64,000 bases of DNA from CBDCMJ01 sp965218875 (lineage in GTDB: Bacteria; Chloroflexota; Dehalococcoidia; Lucifugimonadales; UBA3495): positions 2,542,001 to 2,606,000 of the forward strand of contig OZ244707.1 of assembly GCA_965218875.1 (NCBI GenBank), read 5' to 3'. A model generated the notes under the pieces. That model had not been told where the DNA came from. It worked only from the letters and a program-made list of their open reading frames with translations, and did no database searches. The position numbers and the translations under genes are program-made. Positions 25,013 through 32,645 of the stretch are shown here, piece after piece; positions within the stretch are counted from its first letter, which is position 1, and each line of letters opens with the position of its first letter.

Positions 25013-25531
25013 TCAGCCGGTGGGACCCTGGGGGTCACCCTCCGCGCCGTCCTGGACACCCCCCAAAGGCTGCCGGCCGTGAGCCACTAGGACCGCATCG
25101 AGGCGTCCCCCCCTTAACCAGTTGGCCAGGGTGGAGCGGTGGACGCCGGCCCGAGCTGCGGTTTCCCCCACCGGTAGGCCCTGGGCCAGCAAGTCGCGGA
25201 GGCCTTCGGCCAGCTCCACCGTCAACGTGGTCCGGCGTCCACGCCGGCTCATGCCCTCATTCTGCCGGTCAACGCGGGCCGCGGCCGCGGAGCGCGCCGC
25301 AGTTCCTGTTTCCATCGGCCCCACGCCGATCGGCCCCAAGCCGAACGCAGTCGTCCCGGATCCCGGCTGGGGCTTGACCGGCGGCTTGCCCTGGGCCTTC
25401 CGTATACGATTGAGCGCCTTAAAGCCCCGTCGCCGGTTGCTTGCCCGGCGACGGGCCTTCGCCGCCGCCTTTTCCTCAGCCCGCTGCGCCGCCGTGGGCC
25501 GGGGCGGGCCACGTTTGGACCGTAATGGCAT
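25013..25531 (-). CDS. Putative helix-turn-helix DNA-binding protein
   Basis: This 172-residue protein starts with a very basic region (KAAAKARRRASNRRRGFKAL) and ends with a helix-turn-helix (LRDLLAQGLPVGETAARAGVHRSTLANWL). This resembles small-terminase or resolvase-type DNA-binding domains. I chose the ATG at 25531, preceded by GGGGAGAC; the frame reaching 25852 runs through an IS remnant and is not credible. The function is unknown; it lies beside a truncated IS1202-like element and may be phage- or island-derived. Confidence 0.5.
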   Translation of the reverse strand: MPLRSKRGPPRPTAAQRAEEKAAAKARRRASNRRRGFKALNRIRKAQGKPPVKPQPGSGTTAFGLGPIGVGPMETGTAARSAAAARVDRQNEGMSRRGRRTTLTVELAEGLRDLLAQGLPVGETAARAGVHRSTLANWLRGGRLDAVLVAHGRQPLGGVQDGAEGDPQGPTG

Positions 25532-25866
25532 CGTCTCCCCCTGGTCGGCCCGCAGGAGTCGGGCCGGACGCCCTCCTGCTATGCCGTTAATGCAATGGTA
25601 TTCCTTATCCCGCCGGCCAGGTGGCCAGGTCCAGGACCTCGATTCCTGGGGCCGGCTGCGGAGCTGGTGGACCTGGCCGGCGCAGCTCCCCGGCGCTCCC
25701 CCGGCCCGCCCAGGGGCCGGAAGTCCCCCGGATCCGGGGTTTTGGGCCGTATCGCCGGAAATCCGGCGCGCTGTAAGGCTTTTTAAGGCCCCTGGGATTT
25801 TCGGGGTGGCCCCCAAGTGAGCCGTGGGCCTGCCCGCCGCCGCCCCGTCCACGTCGGCCCCGCCCT

Positions 25867-26520
25867 TGACACCTGGGTTGCCATCCCAGGGAGGCCGGAG
25901 CCGGGCGTGTGTCTGAAGACCCCGTGCCGGTCGGTGTAGAGGGCGACGGGTAGGCCGAGATGCCGCACCAGGTCCTGGATTAGCAGGAAGTAGCTACGGG
26001 CGTCCTCCTTCTCGCAGAAGAGGGCGCCGACCACCGCACCGGTGGCATCGTCCACCGCGATCAGCAGGGTGAACGGGGGCGCCTGGTCCCCCAACCACGG
26101 GTGATGACTGCCGTCCATCTGGACCAGCAAGCCCTCCCGGGGCATGCGCTGGCGGCGCGCGCGGTGCTTGGGGGGCGCCTTCGCCGCGTACTGCTCAACC
26201 CGGCGCCCATCAGGATGCGGCGCAGGGTGGTCCTGCCGATGTCAATGCCGTCACGCTCACCCAGCAACTCGCTCAGATGGGTGTGGTTGGCCCCTGCGTA
26301 CCTGGTGCGAGCCAGGTGGATTGCAGCCGTTGCCATGGCCTCGGGGGTTGCGTTGGGCGGCCTGCGGCCCCGGTGACCGTGAGCAACGCCGGCGGCTCCC
26401 TTCTCCCGGTAAGCGGCCAGGATGCGCCTGGTGTGCCGGGGGCCGACACCCATCAGCGTGGCTGCCTGGTCCAGCGTCATGTGCTCAGCTAGTAGGCTGT
26501 TCAGGGCCTGAAGTCTGGTC
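25867..26520 (-). pseudogene. Truncated and frameshifted ISNCY/IS1202-like transposase
   Basis: The 5' frame (from 26480) encodes the winged-helix start LDQAATLMGVGPRHTRRILAAYREKGAAGVAHG and YAGANHTHLSELLGERDGIDIG. Near 26160 the coding shifts frame to MPREGLLVQMDGSHHPWLGD, LLIAVDDATGAVVGALFCEKE and VALYTDRHGVF, the DDE core. It stops resembling the family after GLPGMATQVSRA near 25867, so the last third is deleted. A second, longer copy with the same kind of frameshift lies at 32.7-34.3 kb. Confidence 0.85.
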
Positions 26521-26662
26521 TGTTCTTAGGGAGTCAACGTCACATTCTCCATGCGGGGAATGTGACATTTATGCTGGCCAGTTAGCGAGGACGTTTTCGC
26601 TGGACGTCGACAGCCGTTTGTCAGCAATCCTCCGCCTACCCGGTCCACTTTAACGCCGCCGA
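26521..26662. repeat. IS1202-like element end sequence
   Basis: This stretch carries the terminal region shared with four other places in the window (near 32650-32740, 34255-34400, 51010-51100 and 62612-62700). The shared parts are GACATTTATGCTGGCCA, then GTCGACGTCCAGCGAAAACGTCCTCG in inverse order, then GGTCCACTTTA-CGCCGCCG. It belongs to the truncated element to its left. Confidence 0.7.
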
Positions 26663-26759
26663 TTACACCATTATCCCAGATTCAGAGGAGCACCCTTTCA
26701 CGGTCTCACCACCCCTTTAATCCCCGCTCATTCGGTGGATTCAGGCTAAGGGTTCAACT

Positions 26760-26900
26760 ATGGTTCCAGGGGGGATGTCGGGGGATGGGCGAAGGGCACC
26801 GCGGCGCTTCGCGTGCGAGGGTCGGGCCCGTTCGTTGCCTGCCTGCCTCTCTCCATGGACCGCAGGTGCTTCCGCGCAGTCCCCGGCCGCCTGGGCGCCG
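26760..26900 (-). pseudogene. IS701-family transposase C-terminal remnant
   Basis: On the minus strand the frame reads GNERARPSHAKRRGALRPSPDIPPG. It matches the end of the IS701-family small frame found at 32.2 and 56.6 kb (SNERARRSHAKRRAAMRASPHIPP). Only about 40 residues are recognisable and the rest of the element is missing, so this is an old, diverged fragment. Around it, 26663-27165 holds no gene; a segment at 27063-27100 resembles 32479-32517. Confidence 0.7.
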
Positions 26901-27165
26901 GTGGTGTAAGGGTGGGGTTCAAGTGTGGCACTTGGGCGGACGATCGCCGGACACCAACACCATCGCCGATGGAAAACTTTACGAGGGAGACTGCCCGCTG
27001 GTGTCCCAGCGAGTCTCGGAACAACGAAGGGAAGATCGTCGATTACAGCAACACAGTGAAGGAAATGGTGAAGGTTCTTGATTTCGTCCAGTTTGGTGGA
27101 CTCAAAGGGCAAAGGTGTTGGGTTGGCGGCGGACGTTATCACGGTCGTCCCTCTCTATCGGACTA

Positions 27166-27801
27166 TTACTGGCGCAACCGACGCCGCTTAACCGCTTCTA
27201 CTTCATCCAAATGGCATCTCTTGTACTTTAACCCACTCCTGCAAGGGCAAGGTCGGTTTCTGCTGGGTTTGTCGCTCACAAGCTGGAGAATCTCGTCTTG
27301 GTACTCTATCTCGCCGGCAACGCCGTGAGGATACTCTCCCCACAGGTCATCCATAGCTGCTGTCAAACCATAGCGGTCAGTGTAAGCCAGCCTGTAAAAG
27401 AAGGGAATGACCAGTTCGAGCATAAACCGTTCGATGGTCAGATTCCTTTCCGCTGCGTATTTGAGACTCAGGCAACAAGCCCCGCCCTCGAAGAAATGGA
27501 GGTCTGCCATGGCGCATTGGTTTTGTTCTGCGATATCGAAGCGCCGCCCGCCGACCTCGTAAACTGTGGGCCACCCGTTGTCTCGCAGGTGGCCCAAGTC
27601 AATTTTGATTTTGAACCCATCGCACAGAAAAGTGCCAATTGCCCGAGGCTCGTCGGTGTCACCTAGCTTCAGTTGGCCTGAGTTCCGGTCAAACGCAGCG
27701 CAGAAGCAAAGTTCTCCGTCAATCCGCTGATCCGCCGGTGCGTAAGCCAATTCGGGAAAGTTAGACGCCAGCCATGCCAGGTCAGTCTCTCGCGGGTTCA
27801 T
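27166..27801 (-). CDS. CBASS E2-like conjugating protein (short Cap2) with SEC-C motif
   Basis: This 211-residue protein resembles the E2-only proteins of short type II CBASS systems, which load or modify the CD-NTase by a ubiquitin-like thioester reaction. Residues 78-140 follow the E2 pattern PTVYEVGGRRFDI, then DLHFFEGGACCLSLKY with candidate catalytic Cys110 (Cys109 beside it), then an E-x-F...VIPFFYRLAY helix. The end carries a SEC-C zinc motif (NRPCPCRSGLKYKRCH: Cys185, Cys187, Cys196, His197). It overlaps the CD-NTase gene by 4 bp (ATGA). No E1 or JAB gene is present, which defines the short form. Confidence 0.8.
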   Translation of the reverse strand: MNPRETDLAWLASNFPELAYAPADQRIDGELCFCAAFDRNSGQLKLGDTDEPRAIGTFLCDGFKIKIDLGHLRDNGWPTVYEVGGRRFDIAEQNQCAMADLHFFEGGACCLSLKYAAERNLTIERFMLELVIPFFYRLAYTDRYGLTAAMDDLWGEYPHGVAGEIEYQDEILQLVSDKPSRNRPCPCRSGLKYKRCHLDEVEAVKRRRLRQ

Positions 27802-28757
27802 CTTGCGTAAGGCTTCCTCGGCATTACGGTCGTGGCAGCCATTGCCGCGGCGCCAAACGCCCCGCTGCTCTTGGACTTCGACTTGCTGAAGTCCTCACCG
27901 AACAGCTTCTGCCATTTCTGCACACTCTGCTGGGGATCGGTCTCATCAAAGGCGTCGTTCACCTGGTCGTTGTAAATCTTGAACTTGTCTCTGAAATTCC
28001 GGTACTTGTTCTGGTCCCAATGCCGTGTGAACGTTTCCTGACGTAGTACAGGGTTGTGTATCTCCGGTTGGTTGGGATTGTCCTGCAAGAAAGCGTTTAT
28101 GCGGTTGCAGACCGTCTTCAACGTGTCAGGGATGGTCTTGAAGTGGCTGTCACCCTCATTTTCCCGCACATTCATTCCGACAAGAGTGGTGAGGAGGATC
28201 GAAGGTGCGGTGAAGTTACCCTTGTGGTCTCGCATATACTTCAGCAACCTCGTCGCTCGCTTGAGGTTGCCGTTGGTGATTCGAGTCTTCTCGTTGAACC
28301 AGTCACGATAGCCGGTTCCGTCCGTGATTTCGAACTCGTTGGTCTTGTTGTTGCAAATGTAGCGTTGGCCATTGATCTCAACACAAGGAACGAGGTCTAA
28401 GTGAAAATCACCAGCGTAATCGACCATCACGCACCGGGTCTTTCTATGCACCTTGTCCTTGTAGGTCCCATGTTGCCGAAGGCAGTTGTAGGCGTCGTTG
28501 ATATACTCGGCCGGTTTCTTTCCCGGTTGGTACTTCAAAAAGAGCAGGATGTCGGCGTCGTATTCCCGATTCTCCTTGGGCTTGATAATGGTCCGCAGGG
28601 CGTAGGAACCCTGGCGCTCTACTTTCTCGAACGGCTCCAAGTGCCTACTCAAATGGGTCGTCACCGCCGCCACGTGGTCGTTCAAGTCGTCCAACCGAGA
28701 CTGGTTAATGTTCACCGTGTTGGCTAGGAACTCGTTGAAGTCCTCTACGCGCTTCAT
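27798..28757 (-). CDS. CBASS CD-NTase (cyclic oligonucleotide synthase)
   Basis: This 319-residue nucleotidyltransferase makes the cyclic nucleotide second messenger that activates the effector when phage is sensed. It has the catalytic GS motif at 50-51 (ERQGSYALRTII), the metal-binding Asp67 and Asp69 (EYDADILLFL), and a third Asp121 (DFHLDLVPCV). It ends with the usual helical lid and LFGEDFS. The last 30 residues are low-complexity and ready to be a conjugation tail (GAFGAAAMAATTVM, ending PYAR). It overlaps both neighbours by 4 bp. Clade and product nucleotide cannot be assigned by eye. Confidence 0.92.
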   Translation of the reverse strand: MKRVEDFNEFLANTVNINQSRLDDLNDHVAAVTTHLSRHLEPFEKVERQGSYALRTIIKPKENREYDADILLFLKYQPGKKPAEYINDAYNCLRQHGTYKDKVHRKTRCVMVDYAGDFHLDLVPCVEINGQRYICNNKTNEFEITDGTGYRDWFNEKTRITNGNLKRATRLLKYMRDHKGNFTAPSILLTTLVGMNVRENEGDSHFKTIPDTLKTVCNRINAFLQDNPNQPEIHNPVLRQETFTRHWDQNKYRNFRDKFKIYNDQVNDAFDETDPQQSVQKWQKLFGEDFSKSKSKSSGAFGAAAMAATTVMPRKPYAR

Positions 28758-29734
28758 TGTCGATTTCTCCTTACGTGGTCCAGGATGGCTTTGGATTGGT
28801 ACGTAAAATCCCTCTCAGCGAGAGCTTTTAAGTTAGCGATGTGCCTGGTATCGTCCAATTCCCAGCTGTCAATCTCCGGGTCAAGCCGCAGGTATCGGTC
28901 ACCCAAGACTAGCTTTGCCATGTTCGTAGAAGCCTGGGATTGAAGCCCCAAAGTGTATGAGACCAGCTTGTTTCCTCCCCATCCGGTCAGGAGGCCCCAA
29001 GAACTCCGTTTCGTGTACATGGTTGTCGTATGTCCACTGCCTACGGACAACACTCTTACCTCCGCCACCTCCTTCTTGAATTTTGATATAGCCTCGGTTA
29101 ATGCGATGATTGACGGATTGTTAGCCCAAAGGCCACCATCCGTCAGCAGATACGGGCCGACTGATTTGGGGTCGAAATAGGTCGGTGCTGCGCAGGAGGC
29201 AAGAATCGCATCCCTGAGAAGCACATCCCCGTCCCTCTCATAGGGCTCTCCGAGGTCTCCCAAATAACAGGACTTGAAGACGTGTACTTCGCCAGTAGAA
29301 ATATCGGCGCTCGTGATCATCAATGGCGTCGATATATCCCGAAGGACAGCTTGGGGCAGGTATTCCTGCAGCACGCTTTCGAGAGCTGCCCTGGAGTACC
29401 GACTACGCCAGAACACGGAGATGCGAGCAGGAAAGCGGGCTTTCCCAAAAATACGCAGCGATTCTTTCTCGAATAGAGCGACAACTTCTCTTAATGGAAT
29501 TCCCAACGCCGCGGCTCCCGTGATGATAGATCCAGTGCTCGTCCCAGCAAGAAGGTCGAAACAGTCGTTGACCGACTGCCCGAGACTATCTTCGACTTTG
29601 GCCAGGATGTGAGCGGCGTAAATCCCTCTTGTACCACCTCCATCCACCGCCAGGATGCTGAAGCTCCCCTTTGGGACTGTAGGTGGCCTTATCCGGTCAA
29701 AGCGAGACACGACAAGCTCTCCGAACACCACCAT
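28754..29734 (-). CDS. capV: CBASS effector, patatin-like phospholipase CapV
   Basis: This 326-residue patatin-fold lipase is probably switched on by the cyclic nucleotide and then degrades the cell's own membrane, aborting infection. The motifs are complete: oxyanion loop DGGGTRG at 31-37, nucleophile Ser66 in GTSTG at 64-68, and catalytic Asp199 in TDGGLWANNP. It is the first gene of the minus-strand CBASS operon and overlaps the CD-NTase gene by 4 bp. A near-consensus promoter lies upstream. The 326-residue length fits CapV proteins. Confidence 0.93.
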   Translation of the reverse strand: MVVFGELVVSRFDRIRPPTVPKGSFSILAVDGGGTRGIYAAHILAKVEDSLGQSVNDCFDLLAGTSTGSIITGAAALGIPLREVVALFEKESLRIFGKARFPARISVFWRSRYSRAALESVLQEYLPQAVLRDISTPLMITSADISTGEVHVFKSCYLGDLGEPYERDGDVLLRDAILASCAAPTYFDPKSVGPYLLTDGGLWANNPSIIALTEAISKFKKEVAEVRVLSVGSGHTTTMYTKRSSWGLLTGWGGNKLVSYTLGLQSQASTNMAKLVLGDRYLRLDPEIDSWELDDTRHIANLKALAERDFTYQSKAILDHVRRNRQ

Positions 29735-29805
29735 TGACTACGGCTTGGTTCTTGATTATCATGCCATCACCACGAGTGAAACAGCATTTTGCTAGAGTTA
29801 CGCAT

Positions 29806-29835
29806 AGGATATCCCAAGATGTGTCACGCTGTCAA
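29806..29835 (-). promoter_or_regulatory. Promoter of the CBASS operon
   Basis: Read on the minus strand, TTGACA (29835-29830) and TATCCT (29811-29806) are 18 bp apart. They lie about 70 bp before the capV ATG, inside the 133-bp gap that separates capV from the divergent HTH gene. The HTH protein is the obvious candidate repressor here; no clear palindrome marks its operator. Confidence 0.6.
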
Positions 29836-29867
29836 GACGGCGTTTCATTACTGGTACAGGAGGCGCT

Positions 29868-30242
29868 GTGGTTAAGGTCACGTTACAGAACCTAGGAACT
29901 ATTGTCCGTGAAAAACGGGGTTCTCGAGGGCTCAGGACGGTGGCGATGGAAATTGGTACCAGCGCGCCGACGCTCTCTCGCATTGAGTCAGGCAAAATGC
30001 CCGACCTCCAAACCTTCGTGAAACTATGTCGCTGGCTTGGTGTAGACCCGGGTGCCCTCTTGGACGTTACACCCCAATCAACGGAAACAACCCCTACCCA
30101 TGTCGCTGCTGCGCACCTGAAGGCACATCGCGAGATCGACCCGAACACGGCGGGCGCTCTGGCTAACGCCATTCTCAGGGCACAGTTGATGTTGCATGAT
30201 GCACCTGGAAAGGTGGGAGAGGTGGATGGAGAGGGGCTTTAA
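29868..30242 (+). CDS. capH: XRE-family HTH repressor, CapH-like
   Basis: This 124-residue protein has a classic helix-turn-helix (LGTIVREKRGSRGLRTVAMEIG, then TSAPTLSRIESGKMPDLQTFVKLCRWLGVDPGALL). A C-terminal region (KAHREIDPNTAGALANAIL) probably dimerises. Divergent orientation to a CBASS operon, together with the metallopeptidase gene that overlaps it, matches the CapH/CapP pair. In that system CapP cleaves CapH after DNA damage and relieves repression of CBASS. The start is GTG with AGGAGG 5 bp upstream. The name rests on family and context. Confidence 0.82.
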   Translation: MVKVTLQNLGTIVREKRGSRGLRTVAMEIGTSAPTLSRIESGKMPDLQTFVKLCRWLGVDPGALLDVTPQSTETTPTHVAAAHLKAHREIDPNTAGALANAILRAQLMLHDAPGKVGEVDGEGL

Positions 30243-30801
30243 AACCCGCTGTGAGGAGATGTCCCGCTCGCTACGAGTAGAGCTAGGCTTGGACCGGGCG
30301 GCCCCCTTACCAGCGGAACAACTCGCGTCGTACTTGGGAGTATATCTTTGGTCAGTCGAAGACCTTGGATTAGCTCCTGCCGACCTGAGGCAATTGGTGC
30401 ATGACAACCCGGATTCTTGGTCTGCCATAACTGTATCGGCGGCTGACCGGGACGCCATCATCCTAAATCCGAATCACCGGCGGGGTCGCTATTCTAGTGA
30501 CGTGATGCACGAATTGGCTCACCTCTTGCTGGGCCATGAACCAAGCACTATGTTTTTCGCTGGGCAGGAGAACCTCGCCTTACGTGGGTTTAACGAGGCT
30601 GCCGAAGAAGAGGCGAATTGGCTCGCTGGTGCCCTGTTGCTACCTAGGGAAGCTCTTATGAGATTGCGTGCTCAAGATAGGCCGAAGGATGTAGTCTGCG
30701 ACGAGTTTGGGGTTAGTAGGCAGATGATGGAGTTCCGGATGAGGGTCACTGGAGTAGAGCGTCAGTTCTCACGAAAGAGGAATACTGCAGCCAACCAATG
30801 A
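30226..30801 (+). CDS. capP: ImmA/IrrE-family zinc metallopeptidase, CapP-like
   Basis: This 191-residue protein carries the HELAH zinc motif in SDVMHELAHLLLGHE and the third-ligand region FNEAAEEEANWLAGALLLP, both typical of the ImmA/IrrE (COG2856) family. These peptidases cleave partner HTH repressors. The gene overlaps the HTH gene by 17 bp, so they are co-translated. I chose the ATG at 30226; the ATG at 30196 would lengthen the overlap. In CapP proteins a Cys switch holds the zinc site inactive; Cys19 of the longer numbering or a later Cys could play that role, which is untested. Confidence 0.85.
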   Translation: MERGFKTRCEEMSRSLRVELGLDRAAPLPAEQLASYLGVYLWSVEDLGLAPADLRQLVHDNPDSWSAITVSAADRDAIILNPNHRRGRYSSDVMHELAHLLLGHEPSTMFFAGQENLALRGFNEAAEEEANWLAGALLLPREALMRLRAQDRPKDVVCDEFGVSRQMMEFRMRVTGVERQFSRKRNTAANQ

Positions 30802-30917
30802 CTGTCCGCGCCCTCTATTACTTGCGCTTTTCATCACCTATGCTAGTATTACAACGTCAGTTAGTTTGATAGGATGACTGTGTAGCTGGAGAGGGAACAG
30901 GCAGGTGAGGTGGGGAT

Positions 30918-32180
30918 GTGGATGCGGCAGCTTTCGAACAGGTGTACGGGGCCTTTGGGGATTTTCACGCTTACTTCGCTCCGCTGTTTGGCCGCAGGGA
31001 GACGCGGGAGCACAGCGGTCATTATCTCCAGGCCCTGCTGGTACAGTCCGGGGAGCGGCGCAACGCTGAGAACCTGTCGGAGACAGTTCCGGGGTCAGCC
31101 CGAGGGATGCAGCGGTTTCTCACTGATTCTCCCTGGGACGATGAGGCGATTATCGGACGGCTGCAGGAGTACCTGGGAACCCGGCTGGAGCATCCGGAAG
31201 GTGTGTGGGTGCTGGACGGCAGTGACTTTCCCAAGCAGGGACGGAAGTCAGCGGGAGTGGCCCGGCAGTACTGCGGGAGGCTGGGGAAGGTGGCCAACTG
31301 CCAGGCCGGGATGTTCCTGGCCTATGTTAGCCCGTTGGGACGGGCCCTGGTGGACAAACGGCTGTATCTGCCGGAGAGTTGGACCTCGGACAAAGACCGG
31401 TGTGAGGCGGCGGGTGTGCCGGAGGATAGGCGGGGCTACCGGTCCAAGACGGAGTTGGCCTTGGAGATGGTGGGGCGGGCACAGGAGCGGGGCCACCTGA
31501 AGGCTGGATGGGTCGCGGCGGACGACGCCTTCGGGATGTCGCCGTCATTCCGCGACGGCCTGGCGGCCTTGGGGATGTGGTACGTGCTGGACGTTCCGTC
31601 CGGCTTTACGGTGTGGCCGCCGGAGCCTGCCTGGACCAATGTGGAGTATCAGGGATTCGGGCGTCCCCGCAAGCCGAGGCTCCGCAGCGGGCAGCGGCGG
31701 ACAATGCAGGAGCGCAGCGACGAGTTGCCGGAGGCGGCCTGGCATGAGCTCACGGTGGCCGAGGGAAGCCAGGGACCACGCAGCTACCTGTTCAGTGCCC
31801 AGAGGGTGCGTCCAACCAGCAGGCGTAAGCCCGGCGAAATCCACTGGGCCATTTACCGCCGGAATCTGGACGGCAGCGAACCCCGCTACTATCTGTCCAA
31901 TGCTCCGGAGGATACCCCGTTGGAGACCCTGGCATACGTGGGAGGATCCCGTTGGCGTATAGAAACGGAGTTCGAGACGGAGAAAAGCGACGTGGGGCTG
32001 GACGAGTACGAGACACGCACCTGGGCTGGCTGGCATCACCACGTGGCCCTGTGCCTGCTGGGCGGAGCTTTTCTGCTGAGCCTGCAACAGGCTTGGGGGG
32101 AAAAAGATGCCCCGGATCACGAGGCCGCAGGTCTACCGGGTGGTGCGGGAGATGCTGCCCCGGGAACGGTTCGGACCTGA
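30918..32180 (+). CDS. IS701-family transposase (copy 1)
   Basis: This 420-residue DDE transposase has WVLDGSDFPKQGRKSAGVARQY and CGRLGKVANCQAGMFLAYVS in the catalytic core, typical of the IS701/DDE_5 family. It then has AGWVAADDAFG and SRWRIETEFETEKSDVGLDEYE, which holds the last catalytic Glu. The start is a GTG. The final 30 residues (DAPDHEAAGLPGGAGD...) are out of frame with the family. The expected C-terminus lies in the overlapping frame beginning MPRITRPQVYRVV at 32107, reached by a +1 shift near a G6A5 run. Confidence 0.92.
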   Translation: MDAAAFEQVYGAFGDFHAYFAPLFGRRETREHSGHYLQALLVQSGERRNAENLSETVPGSARGMQRFLTDSPWDDEAIIGRLQEYLGTRLEHPEGVWVLDGSDFPKQGRKSAGVARQYCGRLGKVANCQAGMFLAYVSPLGRALVDKRLYLPESWTSDKDRCEAAGVPEDRRGYRSKTELALEMVGRAQERGHLKAGWVAADDAFGMSPSFRDGLAALGMWYVLDVPSGFTVWPPEPAWTNVEYQGFGRPRKPRLRSGQRRTMQERSDELPEAAWHELTVAEGSQGPRSYLFSAQRVRPTSRRKPGEIHWAIYRRNLDGSEPRYYLSNAPEDTPLETLAYVGGSRWRIETEFETEKSDVGLDEYETRTWAGWHHHVALCLLGGAFLLSLQQAWGEKDAPDHEAAGLPGGAGDAAPGTVRT

Positions 32181-32289
32181 AGAGTTGCTGCGGTGGCTGG
32201 AGGATACGCAGGACAGTAACGAACGGGCCAGACGCTCCCATGCTAAGCGCCGCGCCGCCATGCGGGCATCACCCCACATCCCTCCCTGA
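32107..32289 (+). CDS. IS701 C-terminal frame (copy 1)
   Basis: This 60-residue frame (MPRITRPQVYRVVREMLPRERF, ending MRASPHIPP) continues the transposase homology after a G6A5 tract at about 32095-32105. Both full copies of the element have the same arrangement, and an old remnant at 26.8 kb keeps the same peptide. Either a programmed +1 shift or separate translation from its own ATG would supply it. Confidence 0.6.
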   Translation: MPRITRPQVYRVVREMLPRERFGPEELLRWLEDTQDSNERARRSHAKRRAAMRASPHIPP

Positions 32290-32308
32290 ACTGACGTTGT
32301 AATACTAG

Positions 32309-32645
32309 GGAAGTACCAAGGCTTTCAGCGCCAGACAGCGGTAGCACCAGATCTTGGAGAGATACAGGAGCCGCGAGGGGATACCGTATAGACGCGATGC
32401 CTTCGCAGCGAAAGCAGGGGCATCAGACTCACTCTATGATCCCCCCGTAGCCCCACTCCGATTACAGGGCCAAAGCGACCGATATGGTAAAGGTTCTTGA
32501 TTTTGTCAAGTTAGGTGGGCCTAGTTTGACGATAGGCTGAACCGTCTCTGAAATGTGGCTGGGAACCCTGTGACCATTACAGCGAAACCCATAAAGCTAG
32601 TCCGGTCCCATTGTGATGGGCCTATTTTGATGATATGACCGGCCC
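32309..32645. repeat. Intergenic region with dispersed degenerate repeats
   Basis: No gene is seen. The segment 32479-32517 (ATGGTAAAGGTTCTTGATTTTG) matches 27063-27100, and 32514-32575 (GTGGGCCTAGTTTGACGATAGGC) matches 51618-51680, both imperfectly. They are probably leftovers of one or more mobile elements. Confidence 0.55.

Larger units (their letters stand above)
30843..32308 (+). mobile_element. IS701-family insertion sequence, copy 1 (1,466 bp including CTAG ends)
   Basis: The ends are perfect inverted repeats CTAGTATTACAACGTCAGTT and its complement. Both ends carry CTAG, which is either the terminus or a 4-bp target duplication; copy 2 supports duplication of a CTAG target. The copy lies 40 bp after capP, outside any gene. 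It looks identical in length and coding to copy 2, so at least one moved recently. Confidence 0.93.

Noticed and set aside
26741..27142. Minus-strand frame of 133 codons upstream of the CBASS operon
   Set aside because: Only its last 30 residues resemble anything (an IS701 transposase end). The rest is not protein-like, so it is recorded as an IS remnant.
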